Shown here: one piece after another, positions 44,218 through 53,053 of the stretch
Layout: every line of letters begins with the position of its first letter
Position numbering within the stretch: position 1 is the first letter of the stretch
DNA from: Nostoc sp. FACHB-110
GTDB taxonomy: Bacteria; Cyanobacteriota; Cyanobacteriia; Cyanobacteriales; Nostocaceae
DNA: 64,000 nucleotides
NCBI RefSeq assembly: GCF_014697425.1
Contig: NZ_JACJRU010000025.1
Span: forward strand, 1-64,000
Reading direction: 5' to 3'
Position numbers and translations under genes: made by a program
Notes under the pieces: generated by a model
What the model saw: only the letters and a program-made list of their open reading frames with translations
Databases searched by the model: none
What the model was told of the DNA's origin: nothing

Positions 44218-47200
44218 TTAAGCTTCGGGAACTTCTTGGGAAAACTTTTTATGAATTATTTTTGAGTTTTCGCCGTCAGCTGCAACTGCTGTCATCAGAT
44301 AGTCAATTAAGTTTTCGGAGAAAGGAACGCGGAGGTGGAAGGTTCCATCTGGTTTGAGGGAGATGGGATTACCGCCAATATTGACGCTGGCGTTGGGTTC
44401 GGTTGCACCGTGGATAATTAACTCTGCATCTGCTACAAACCAAAAATCTGGTTGGGGACGGCTGAAAATGCGAACCGCACTAGAACGGACAATTGCTACC
44501 CAACCATCGCCTTCGGTGCTATAGCCAAGTTCAATCATATAATCGCGATCGCTTGTGGGAATTGCTACGTAGCGGTCATGGGTGATTTCTTCGCATTCAT
44601 ATTGCTGGACAAATTGGGGCGGCTGATAACTGAGATCGATATCAGTAGCATCATAAAGCCGCAAAGCTAATTGAGTAACTCCAGCTTGATGTAGTGCTTG
44701 TTTACGGGTTTGTGAAAGATTCCAAGCCGCGTAAGCCCATTTAGGAGTGCGTGGTGTCAAAGTAATGCTGCTACCATCTTCGGGTGATGGCAAAGATGCT
44801 TCTGCTGCTGGTGTGGGAACATTTTCATCTTCTACATACAACGGACTAAAGACGCGCACAATTTCCGAACGAGCAATGCTTACCCAGCGATCGCCTACAA
44901 TGGGATAGCCAATTTCGGCAATGTAATCATGATCTGCTTCTGGTATCCCTACAGTGCTATCGGATGTCTCTAAATCTAGTTGATACTCCTGGACTAATTG
45001 TGGCTGCTGATAACTTAAGTCGATATGTGTCACATCATACAACCGCAAACCTAATTGGAACAGACCAGCATTTCTCAGCATTTGTTTGCTAGTGTCTGAC
45101 ATTTCCCAATAAATATCCGCCAATTGGTGAGTGCGGGCTGTCAAGACAATCCGGCTAGTCTCGTCTACTAACACAACATTGGCTACTGTATGATTAGTTT
45201 GCAGATTGCCAAATACACGCACCACTTCAGAACGTCCAATTGTGATCCAGCGATCGCCTATCGTATAACCAATGGTGGCTATGTAATCACGCTCGGTTTG
45301 GGGAATTTCTATGGTAGTTTGTGAAGTGCTGAGTTCGGATTCGTACTGCTGCACTAACTGAGGTTGCTGATAACTCAGGTCAATATTTGTGACATCATAA
45401 ACCCGCAGACCTAATTGAGATATACCCGAATTTTGCAGGATTTGTTGACCAGTAGGAGAAATTTCCCAACTCACATCAGCCGAATGGTCACTGCTAGGTG
45501 TGAGGACAACTTTGCTTTGGGGGTCAGCGATCGCTAAAATTTCGTCACTGGTATTAGCTGATACTGGCTCGTTAACTTCTGGTTGGTTCATAGCATTAAT
45601 ACTAGATGCGGCTGCGACTCCAGCAACTCCAGCGACTACCGCACCAACACCAGCATTATGCAGTAAATCTTCTGTTTCCTCTGGCTCTGGTTCTGCTGCA
45701 TCTGCCACATAATTTAATTTTTCTATTTCTGGATCTAAATCGGAAGTGATCTCTGCTTGAGAATCTGTTGGTGTGACATCATCTACAAGCTCAAAACCCC
45801 AATCTTCTTCGTTATCGTTAATCGATTCTTGACTAATTCCAGGTAAGTCAATATCCGCTTGTGCCTGTGTTGGGGTCACTGGCTGAACTGTTTCAATTTC
45901 TGCTGCTGGTGGCTGTGTATTTTGGGTAGTTTCAATCGGAGAATATTCTGGATTTGATGTGGATTTTGATACATCTAAGATTGGGGGATATGTCGTGCTG
46001 ACCACGGCCGCTGGTGCTTCCATATCCCACGGGGAAATGCCCAGATCGTAACCGTTATCTTCGGCTTTTTGATGATCTGATTCTTTGCCCACAATCATTG
46101 AGCCAATGACAGCACCTGCACCAACGGCTAAACCTGTATCTGCTGTTGTGGCTGGGGTAGTGCCTTCTAGATAATTTGCGCCATTATTTTGCGGATTGCT
46201 ACCGTTAGTTGCACTCGTTAAGGGAATTTGTGCTTCACTGACAACAGCGTTAGTATTATTGACTACTGCTGCTTCTGATGCTGGGGGTAAGGGATTAGTC
46301 GGTGGTTGATTTTCTGTAACTTCCGCCTCCGATGGGCTAGTTCTGACTATCCACAATAACAACCCGGCAATGACACCTAATGGTAAAACTAACCACCACA
46401 GAGGGATTTGTCCTTGAGCGATGGAATTATTGCCTGAGGTAGCAGTAGCAGGTTGTTGAGTGGGTGTAGCTGCGGTGGTGGCAGTTGCCTCAGGAGTAGG
46501 GGCAGGGTTGATAATCGGTGCTAAGGTGGTCGCCGCCGGGCTGGGGGTGGCAGCTACTACAGTTTCTGTATTGGGGCTGACGGTTGCTGCTGGTGTTGCT
46601 TCTATTGTCGATGTGGGATTAGCAACTAGCTGGATAGTAGGTGAATCTCCTTTGGCGATCGCATCGGCTTCTGCGGTTCTGGCATTTTCTATGGCTTGTT
46701 GTCCTGGTGCTGCCAAAGCAAAACCAAGAAAACCTGCTACAGCTGGGCTAGGATTTTTTTTATAAACGTAAACCAAAGGCTGCGAAAAGGGATATTTGGG
46801 GTCGTCTGGTAAGGCTTGATGTAACTGGAGAACCTTCACCCCAGGTAACTTGGATATTTGATTGACTCTGGCATAGCTGATGCCATCTTTGCCTAGTTGT
46901 TTGACGATTTCGGCGGTACTGTCTTCAGTTAATTGGGTAGCAGTCGAGCCTGTAGCGAATTTTGCCGCTTTAAAAACTGGGTAGTTGTTGAGGGCTTGGC
47001 GGGTATCACTATAATCTGGGCGATCGATTACCCGAATTTTGCCTGGCGACCCGCCTAACTGCGACCAGTCAGTTACACTTTTACCCCGAAAAATTCTGGC
47101 AAACTGTCTATCGGTTAAGCTGCCATTAAAAGGATTGTCTGCACCCACAATAATCGCAATTTTCTCGCGGTGCAACCGGACTTGCTCTAAACCTTGGGCT

Positions 47201-47556
47201 TTTTCTTCAGGAGTCAAACCACGGCCGATCGCAGCTATATCAATTTGTCCGTCTACTACTGCTTTAATCGCTGCATCTGTACCATTGTTAGCAACTTCTA
47301 CCTTTGTACCAGCAAATTGTTGCTCAAAACCTTGCTTGAGGTTTTGGTTGATGAGAGCCAAGGTACTTGAACCATCAACACGCACTGTTGCCCCATTTTC
47401 CACTGTTTGCGGCAGGGGAAAAGTGGGATTATCCGTGGCAGATTGGGCCAACACTGGTGTTGACACCATAAAATTCAATGCCATCGGCGTGGTAGCTAAG
47501 GCGAGCGATAATGCCAAGTTGGCGATCGCACTATCTTTTTTTTGTTGTTGCCACAT
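44218..47556 (-). CDS. PstS-like substrate-binding domain fused to three DUF4912 domains
   Basis: 1112 residues. A signal/anchor is at about 12-37. A phosphate-binding-protein-like domain follows at about 50-290 (VRVDGSSTLALINQNLK, GTDAAIKAVVDGQIDIAAIGRG, KDGISYARVNQ). Then come a Thr/Pro/Ala-rich stretch, a span near 385-405 (PLWWLVLPLGVIAGLLLW) and a long acidic linker with a second weakly hydrophobic Gly/Ala stretch. Three DUF4912 repeats (about 678-785, 798-905, 922-1035) share LRxYDxTxIDLSYQxPQ and RDYIxxIGY. The SSTL motif matches phosphate-contacting residues of PstS. It probably links extracytoplasmic ligand sensing to envelope-bound DUF4912. No pst transporter genes are adjacent. Confidence 0.85.
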   Translation of the reverse strand: MWQQQKKDSAIANLALSLALATTPMALNFMVSTPVLAQSATDNPTFPLPQTVENGATVRVDGSSTLALINQNLKQGFEQQFAGTKVEVANNGTDAAIKAVVDGQIDIAAIGRGLTPEEKAQGLEQVRLHREKIAIIVGADNPFNGSLTDRQFARIFRGKSVTDWSQLGGSPGKIRVIDRPDYSDTRQALNNYPVFKAAKFATGSTATQLTEDSTAEIVKQLGKDGISYARVNQISKLPGVKVLQLHQALPDDPKYPFSQPLVYVYKKNPSPAVAGFLGFALAAPGQQAIENARTAEADAIAKGDSPTIQLVANPTSTIEATPAATVSPNTETVVAATPSPAATTLAPIINPAPTPEATATTAATPTQQPATATSGNNSIAQGQIPLWWLVLPLGVIAGLLLWIVRTSPSEAEVTENQPPTNPLPPASEAAVVNNTNAVVSEAQIPLTSATNGSNPQNNGANYLEGTTPATTADTGLAVGAGAVIGSMIVGKESDHQKAEDNGYDLGISPWDMEAPAAVVSTTYPPILDVSKSTSNPEYSPIETTQNTQPPAAEIETVQPVTPTQAQADIDLPGISQESINDNEEDWGFELVDDVTPTDSQAEITSDLDPEIEKLNYVADAAEPEPEETEDLLHNAGVGAVVAGVAGVAAASSINAMNQPEVNEPVSANTSDEILAIADPQSKVVLTPSSDHSADVSWEISPTGQQILQNSGISQLGLRVYDVTNIDLSYQQPQLVQQYESELSTSQTTIEIPQTERDYIATIGYTIGDRWITIGRSEVVRVFGNLQTNHTVANVVLVDETSRIVLTARTHQLADIYWEMSDTSKQMLRNAGLFQLGLRLYDVTHIDLSYQQPQLVQEYQLDLETSDSTVGIPEADHDYIAEIGYPIVGDRWVSIARSEIVRVFSPLYVEDENVPTPAAEASLPSPEDGSSITLTPRTPKWAYAAWNLSQTRKQALHQAGVTQLALRLYDATDIDLSYQPPQFVQQYECEEITHDRYVAIPTSDRDYMIELGYSTEGDGWVAIVRSSAVRIFSRPQPDFWFVADAELIIHGATEPNASVNIGGNPISLKPDGTFHLRVPFSENLIDYLMTAVAADGENSKIIHKKFSQEVPEA

Positions 47557-48259
47557 ATGCTCCTAATCCAAGGTACAGAAAACAGCAAACCGGCCCATCC
47601 TCAATGTGATTTTATTATCCAGGAGGAGACGCGCTTATTATACATCTGCTGTCAAGTATCTTCTTCTCCATTTAGCCCAAACAGTTGAAAATCCCTCCTG
47701 AATTTTCCTGATCTTTACTTCCCCACTGATTAGTTAAATCAAGGAATATACGCATATCTATATTATGCTTAGTCTTACTTAAATTCGACTTTTGTCAGTA
47801 TCTCTACTGTTTTGATTGCTGTTTTTAGGTTGATTTACTGATAGTTAAAACTGCTGATAAATACGTAATAATACTTAAATTTTGGCTTGTACAGCAGTGC
47901 AAAATTTTATTGGCTCGTTCACCTGTAATCTTTACGAAAATTAATATGCACAGCCAAAATTTTGTCTTGGCTGAGAGTTTAAGTATATATTTTTTGTTAG
48001 GAAATAAGGTGCGTTTCGCCTGGATTGAACGCAAGCTTACCAGACTGCATAGTACAGGCAGTTTACCGCATTCATAAGATGATGAATTTATCGACATTCA
48101 CGGGATTGGTTTATTATCACTCATCTGTGTATCGATCCTTCATTTCAGGGTAAGGGAGTAGCAATGGTTTAAAAGCAACTGTCTCGCATTTCTATTGCGT
48201 ATCAATGGCTCAATCTTTTTTGGGAACACTAACTCCAGCCCTCCAGTACAAAATTCAGT
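47557..48259. other. Divergent non-coding gap (703 bp)
   Basis: AT-rich, with no RNA gene, strong palindrome or known repeat seen. A 90-codon minus-strand frame at 47825..48097 has biased, non-protein-like composition and is not called. It must hold promoters for the PstS/DUF4912 gene and the array protein. Confidence 0.45.
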
Positions 48260-51200
48260 ATGGATGTTGAAGAGTTTTTGAGTCGTTTAGATGCAGGTGA
48301 AAATAATTTTTCAGGTGTCGATCTTAGTGGCGCAATCCTAAGCGAAGTTGACTTATCTGGCATTAATCTGAGTGGTGCTAATTTGAGTGGTGCTGATTTA
48401 AAAAGCACCATTCTGAGCAACACAGACTGGATTAATTTAAAAGAAGCACTCACCACCATCAGGGAAATGCAGGATGAGTATTATCGCGCCGATGCCCTGA
48501 GAGCGTTAGCAGAGAAACTGCCACCTGATTTGTTAAGTGAAGCACTCACCACCGCCAGGGAAATTCAGGATGAGTATCTTTGCGCCGATGCCCTGATTGC
48601 GTTAGCAGAGAAACTGCCACCTGATTTGTTAAGAGAAGCACTCACCGCCGCCAGGGAAATTCAGGATGAGTATTTTCGCGCCTCTACCCTGAAAGCGTTA
48701 GCAGAGAAACTGCCTTCTGTGTTACCAGAAGCACTCACCGCCGCCAGGGAAATTGAGGATGGGTATTTTCGCGCCTCTACCCTGATTGCGTTAGCAGAGA
48801 AACTGCCTTTTGTGTTACCAGAAGCACTCGCCGCCGCCAGAGAAATTCAGGATCAGTATCTTTGCGCCGATGTCCTGAGAGAGTTAGCACAGAAACTGCC
48901 ACCTGATTTGTTAAGTGAAGCACTCGCCGCCATCAGGGAAATTCAGCCTGAGTATCTTCGTGCCGATGCCCTGATTGCCTTAGTGGAGAAACTGCCTTTT
49001 GTGTTACCAGAAGCACTCGCCGCCACCAGGGAAATTCAGGATCAGTATCTTCGTGCCGATGCTCTGAGAGAATTAGCAGAGAAACTGCCATCTGTCTTAC
49101 CAGAAGCACTTGCCGCCATCAGGGGAATTCAGCCTGAGTCAAAATGCGCCAATGCCCTGAAAGCGTTAGCAGAGAAACTGCCTTCTGTGTTACCAAAAGC
49201 ACTCGCCGCCGCTATGGAAATTCAGCCTGAGTATCTTCGCGCCTCTGTCCTGAAAGCGTTAGCAGAGAAACTACCACCTGATTTGTTAAGTGAAGCACTC
49301 GCCACCATCAGGGAAATTCAGCCTGAGTCAAAATGCGCCGATGCCCTGAAAGCGTTAGCAGAGAAACTGCCACCTGATTTGTTAAGTGAAGCACTCGCCG
49401 CCGCCACGGAAATTCAGCCTGAGTATCTTCGCGTCCATGCCCTGAGAGAGTTAGTAGAGAAACTGCCATCTGATTTGTTAAGTGAAGCACTTGCCGCCAT
49501 CAGGGGAATTCAGCCTGAGTCAAATCGCTTTCATGCCCTGATTGCCTTAGCGGGGAAACTGCCATCTGTCTTACCAGAAGCACTTGCCGCCATCAGGGGA
49601 ATTCAGCCTGAGTCAAATCGCTTTCATGCCCTAATTGCCTTAGCGGGGAAACTGCCATCTGTCTTACCAGAAGCACTTGCCGCCATCAGGGGAATTCAGC
49701 CTGAGTCAAATCGCGCCCGTGAGCTGAGAGAGTTAGTAGAGAAACTGCCACCTGATTTGTTAAGTGAAGCACTCGCCGCCATCAGGGGAATTCAGGATGA
49801 GTATTGTCGCGCCGATGTCCTAATTGCCTTAGCGGGGAAACTGCCTTCTGTGTTACCAGAAGCACTTGCCACCATCAGGGGAATTCAGGATGAGTCAAAT
49901 CGCGCCTATGCTCTGAGAAAGTTAGTAGAGAAACTGCCACCTGATTTGTTAAGTGAAGCACTCACCGCCGCCAGGAAAATTCAGGATGAGTATTGTCGCG
50001 CCGATGCCCTGATTGCGTTAGCACAGAAACTGCCGTCTGTGTTAAGTGAAGCACTCGCCGCCGCCACGGTAATTCGGTCTGAGTATCGTCGCACCTCTGC
50101 CCTGAGAGAGTTAGTAGAGAAATTGCCACCTGATTTGTTAAGTGAAGCACTCGCCGCCGCCAGAAAAATTCAGTCTGAGTCAAATCGTGTCCATGCTCTG
50201 ATAGCGTTAGTAGAGAAACTGCCACCTGATTTGTTAAGTGAAGCACTCACCGCCGCCAGGAAAATTCAGGATGAGTATTGTCGCGCCGATGCCCTGATTG
50301 CGTTAGCACAGAAACTGCCGTCTGTGTTAAGTGAAGCACTCGCCGCCGCCACGGTAATTCGGTCTGAGTATCGTCGCACCTCTGCCCTGAGAGAGTTAGT
50401 AGAGAAATTGCCACCTGATTTGTTAAGTGAAGCACTCGCCGCCGCCAGGGAAATTCAGTCTGAGTATTGTCGCGTCCATGCTCTGATAGCGTTAGCACAG
50501 AAACTGCCATCTGTGTTAAGTGAAGCACTCGCCGCCGCCAGGGAAATTCAGTCTGAGTATTGTCGCGTCCATGCTCTGATAGCGTTAGCACAGAAACTGC
50601 CGTCTGTGTTAAGTGAAGCACTCGCCGCCGCCAGGGAAATTCAGTCTGAGTCAAATCGCGTCCATGCCCTGACAGAGTTAGTCGAGAAACTGCCACCTGA
50701 TTTGTTAAGTGAAGCACTCGCCGCCGCCAGGGAAATTCAGGATGAGTATTGTCGCGCCGATGCCCTAATTGCCTTAGCACAGAAACTGCCATCTGTGTTA
50801 AGTGAAGCACTCGCCGCCGCCACAGTAATTCGGTCTAAGTCAAATCGCACCTATGCCCTGATAGAGTTAGCAGAGAAACTGCCGTCTGTGTTAAGTGAAG
50901 CACTCGCCGCCGCCAGGGAAATTCAGTCTGAGTCAAATCGCGCCCATGCCCTGACAGAGTTAGTCGAGAAACTGCCACCTGATTTGTTAAGTGAAGCACT
51001 CACCGCTATCAGGGAAATTCATGATGAGTATTATCGCGCCCCTGCCCTGATTGCGTTAGCACAGAAACTGCCGTCTGTGTTACCAGAAGCACTCGCCGCC
51101 GCCACGGTAATTCGGCCTGAGTCATATCGCGCCTCTACCCTGAGCGCGTTAGCACAGAAACTGCCACCTAATTTGTTAAGTGAAGCACTCGCCGCCATCA

Positions 51201-51679
51201 GGGAAATTCAGTCTGAGTCAAATCGCGCCGATGCTCTGATTGCCTTAGCAGAGAAAATGTCATTACATAATCCTAGCCTGAGCAATGGTAGTGCAAATTG
51301 TGCAAATCTCAATCATTCAATCTTGACTGAAGCCAAGCTCAATCAATCCGACTTGAGGTATGGCAATTTGAAAGGAGCAAACTTGAATAAAGCCAACCTG
51401 AGTCGTGCTTTCCTAAACCATGCTGATTTGAGCAATACAAGGCTGGTTCAGTCCAACCTGAGTGGTACTAACTTGAGAAATGCTAACTTGACAAATGCCA
51501 ATCTAATTGGTAGCAACCTAAAGGATGCCAATCTGATTGCTGCCAATCTGATTGCTGCCAATCTGAGTGGTGCAAATGTAGAAAAAGCCCGATTTGGAAA
51601 CAATCAAGGAATTTCAAAAGAGATAAAAGAAGACCTAATTCAACGAGGTGCAATCTTTGTTGGAGAACCTCTCACTTAA
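48260..51679 (+). CDS. Giant tandem-repeat protein: 30 helical repeats flanked by pentapeptide repeats
   Basis: 1139 residues. Residues 17-55 are pentapeptides (DLSGAILSEVDLSGINLSGA). From residue 60 to about 1001 there are thirty consecutive units of 31 or 32 residues with the pattern L(S/P)EALAAxREIQ(D/S/P)E, (Y/S)xRxxALxxL and (A/V)EKLP; units end PSV (31) or PPDL (32). Each unit looks like a two-helix hairpin, so an alpha-solenoid is predicted. Residues about 1010-1120 are again pentapeptides. There is no signal peptide, span or catalytic motif. Similar ALxxAxxIxDE repeats occur in other cyanobacterial proteins, but I know no function. Probably a protein-binding scaffold. Confidence 0.85.
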   Translation: MDVEEFLSRLDAGENNFSGVDLSGAILSEVDLSGINLSGANLSGADLKSTILSNTDWINLKEALTTIREMQDEYYRADALRALAEKLPPDLLSEALTTAREIQDEYLCADALIALAEKLPPDLLREALTAAREIQDEYFRASTLKALAEKLPSVLPEALTAAREIEDGYFRASTLIALAEKLPFVLPEALAAAREIQDQYLCADVLRELAQKLPPDLLSEALAAIREIQPEYLRADALIALVEKLPFVLPEALAATREIQDQYLRADALRELAEKLPSVLPEALAAIRGIQPESKCANALKALAEKLPSVLPKALAAAMEIQPEYLRASVLKALAEKLPPDLLSEALATIREIQPESKCADALKALAEKLPPDLLSEALAAATEIQPEYLRVHALRELVEKLPSDLLSEALAAIRGIQPESNRFHALIALAGKLPSVLPEALAAIRGIQPESNRFHALIALAGKLPSVLPEALAAIRGIQPESNRARELRELVEKLPPDLLSEALAAIRGIQDEYCRADVLIALAGKLPSVLPEALATIRGIQDESNRAYALRKLVEKLPPDLLSEALTAARKIQDEYCRADALIALAQKLPSVLSEALAAATVIRSEYRRTSALRELVEKLPPDLLSEALAAARKIQSESNRVHALIALVEKLPPDLLSEALTAARKIQDEYCRADALIALAQKLPSVLSEALAAATVIRSEYRRTSALRELVEKLPPDLLSEALAAAREIQSEYCRVHALIALAQKLPSVLSEALAAAREIQSEYCRVHALIALAQKLPSVLSEALAAAREIQSESNRVHALTELVEKLPPDLLSEALAAAREIQDEYCRADALIALAQKLPSVLSEALAAATVIRSKSNRTYALIELAEKLPSVLSEALAAAREIQSESNRAHALTELVEKLPPDLLSEALTAIREIHDEYYRAPALIALAQKLPSVLPEALAAATVIRPESYRASTLSALAQKLPPNLLSEALAAIREIQSESNRADALIALAEKMSLHNPSLSNGSANCANLNHSILTEAKLNQSDLRYGNLKGANLNKANLSRAFLNHADLSNTRLVQSNLSGTNLRNANLTNANLIGSNLKDANLIAANLIAANLSGANVEKARFGNNQGISKEIKEDLIQRGAIFVGEPLT
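48437..51265 (+). repeat. Coding tandem array of thirty 93/96-bp units
   Basis: Units begin near TTAAGTGAAGCACTCGCCGC and are highly conserved at DNA level. Units 17-18 (from 49949) and 20-21 (from 50234) are identical by eye over about 230 bp at a 285-bp offset. Units 12 and 13, and 22 and 23, are also near identical. This indicates recent unequal recombination in the middle and 3' part; the 5' units are more diverged. Confidence 0.9.
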
Positions 51680-51868
51680 GATTGGAGGTAAAAGAGCAAT
51701 CGAACAAAAACTTACGCGCTTGGAATTGATGAGCCGCAAACTAAATTTTTGACATTTAAAAGTATTTCAACAAAAGTCTCCTACCAATCTTTAAATAAAA
51801 TTGCGGATGGAGCAAAGCTATTCTTTACACTAGCATTTAGAACTAAACTGCAACCAAAAATTAAGTCA

Positions 51869-52462
51869 ATGACTGAACAAATTTACGATACAGTCTTATA
51901 TCATAAAAAGTCTTTTACCCTTGCTAGTATCAATGGTTATAGGTTATTTAATCCAGTAAAGTATGGTATCGAGCTAGCTCTATTTTCTACTGCTTGCTGG
52001 CGAGGTTATTACTGCACTTATGAGGTCACTGATACATCTCTGTTTCTTACAAAACTTAATATTGGGCTAAGTGAAGCAGATCATTTGAAGCGATTATTGA
52101 AGCTGTTTGGTAAAACAACTACTGAATATACAAAGTCTTGGGATTGGGAGTCATCGGACTGTAAAATAGATGCTATACGGAAGTTGATTCCCTTTACTGG
52201 TGGTTTGTTGCTGGGAAACGACTCCATCTGCCAGATGTATTATGGGATGAAATTTCCCCCTGCATACGAGTTCAGAACTGTCTATGAGCTAATCTTTGAT
52301 AATGGGAAACTTATAGAAGAACATGACCTTTCATCGCAGATGGAACAGTTACGAAAGATATTACCTATTGATACATTAAACTCAAGAGTCAGTCCATCTC
52401 ATAATGAAATTAAGCAATGGCTCAAGCAGTGTTTTAATTTAGAGTACGAAAGATTGTATTAA
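51869..52462 (+). CDS. Hypothetical protein next to the repeat-array gene
   Basis: 197 residues from ATG 51869; a TTG at 51749 would add 40 residues of poor quality. It has no signal peptide or span. Notable segments are TVLYHKKSFTLASINGYRLFNP, STACWRGYYCTYEV and FTGGLLLGNDSICQMYYG. The ACWRGYxCxYEV motif recalls a family of short bacterial hypothetical proteins of unknown function. It is on the same strand 189 bases after the array gene, so co-expression is possible. No function is assigned. Confidence 0.65.
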   Translation: MTEQIYDTVLYHKKSFTLASINGYRLFNPVKYGIELALFSTACWRGYYCTYEVTDTSLFLTKLNIGLSEADHLKRLLKLFGKTTTEYTKSWDWESSDCKIDAIRKLIPFTGGLLLGNDSICQMYYGMKFPPAYEFRTVYELIFDNGKLIEEHDLSSQMEQLRKILPIDTLNSRVSPSHNEIKQWLKQCFNLEYERLY

Positions 52463-52507
52463 GCAAATAGTTGAGCCGCGACGGGAGCAAGTGTCCTTTG
52501 AATCATA

Positions 52508-52710
52508 ATTCACATCTTGCACCTAGCCCCAGCGAATAGAATTCGCACGCCAGATGCTTCAAGTCGGGCATTGCCCGCCCAACGCACTGGCTCGGCTATA
52601 CAAACGAAGTCCGCCTACGCGGACTAACGCAATATCAAGGGTTTGGAACCCGCGCAGGCGGGTTTTGTCTGTGTAGCCGCGACTTCAGTCGCTTGGTGCA
52701 AGATATGTGA
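52508..52710. repeat. Dispersed repeat, family B long form copy 2
   Basis: 203 bp, inverted relative to 32837..33020, with the same ends and inner hairpins (GCGAATAGAATTCGC, GCGACTTCAGTCGC, CCCGCGCAGGCGGG). It carries a 43-bp hairpin insert at 52549..52591 that the other copy lacks, and lacks that copy's 31-base insert. The rest of the 52463..53053 gap has no clear gene. Confidence 0.8.
52549..52591. repeat. Small dispersed hairpin repeat (GCCAG...CTGGC), copy 2, nested
   Basis: 43 bp; on the minus strand the ends are GCCAG and CTGGC, with inner stem CGGGC-AAT-GCCCG. It is inserted in the family B element. The inner stem differs from copy 1 by paired changes. Confidence 0.75.
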
Positions 52711-53053
52711 TAATTTAGGTTTTGGCAACTTTTGGTGATCCTTCCTGTTCGGAGATATCAGTTTAGGCAATGGCACGGAACGCCCACCGATAGAGATCGC
52801 ACCAGCAGTTAATGGCTCCATCTATTGCCTCTTAAGCGCGGTATCATATTTTATGATTACCACATGGTTTTTGTGCTAAATTACGAAATTAATGAAGAAA
52901 ATCTTGAATTAGCTGATTGTCAAGGCTCATAATTCTTGCAGAATTACACAACTGGGCTATTTCGTGGAATGCAGACACAGTTGTCAAACCATTTAAAGAC
53001 TCAAATCTTCAGCTTAGAACTCTTGCATAAATATTTTTTGCTATAATAGTTGG

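Noticed and set aside
47825..48097. 90-codon minus-strand frame
   Set aside because: No ribosome-binding site, no domain, AT-driven composition; isolated in a divergent promoter region.
49308..50810. Long open frames on the minus strand within the array gene
   Set aside because: They are shadows of the repeat periodicity; the Leu/His/Arg-rich translation repeats identically and has no start signal.
48260..51679. Regular 93/96-bp direct repeats as a possible CRISPR array
   Set aside because: Units are adjoining, coding, have no unique spacers and vary in length by one codon; they form one open reading frame.
52624..52821. Minus-strand frame starting MEPLTAGAISIGG
   Set aside because: The start resembles that of some cyanobacterial effector-domain proteins, but the frame runs straight into the family B repeat; at most a gene fragment.
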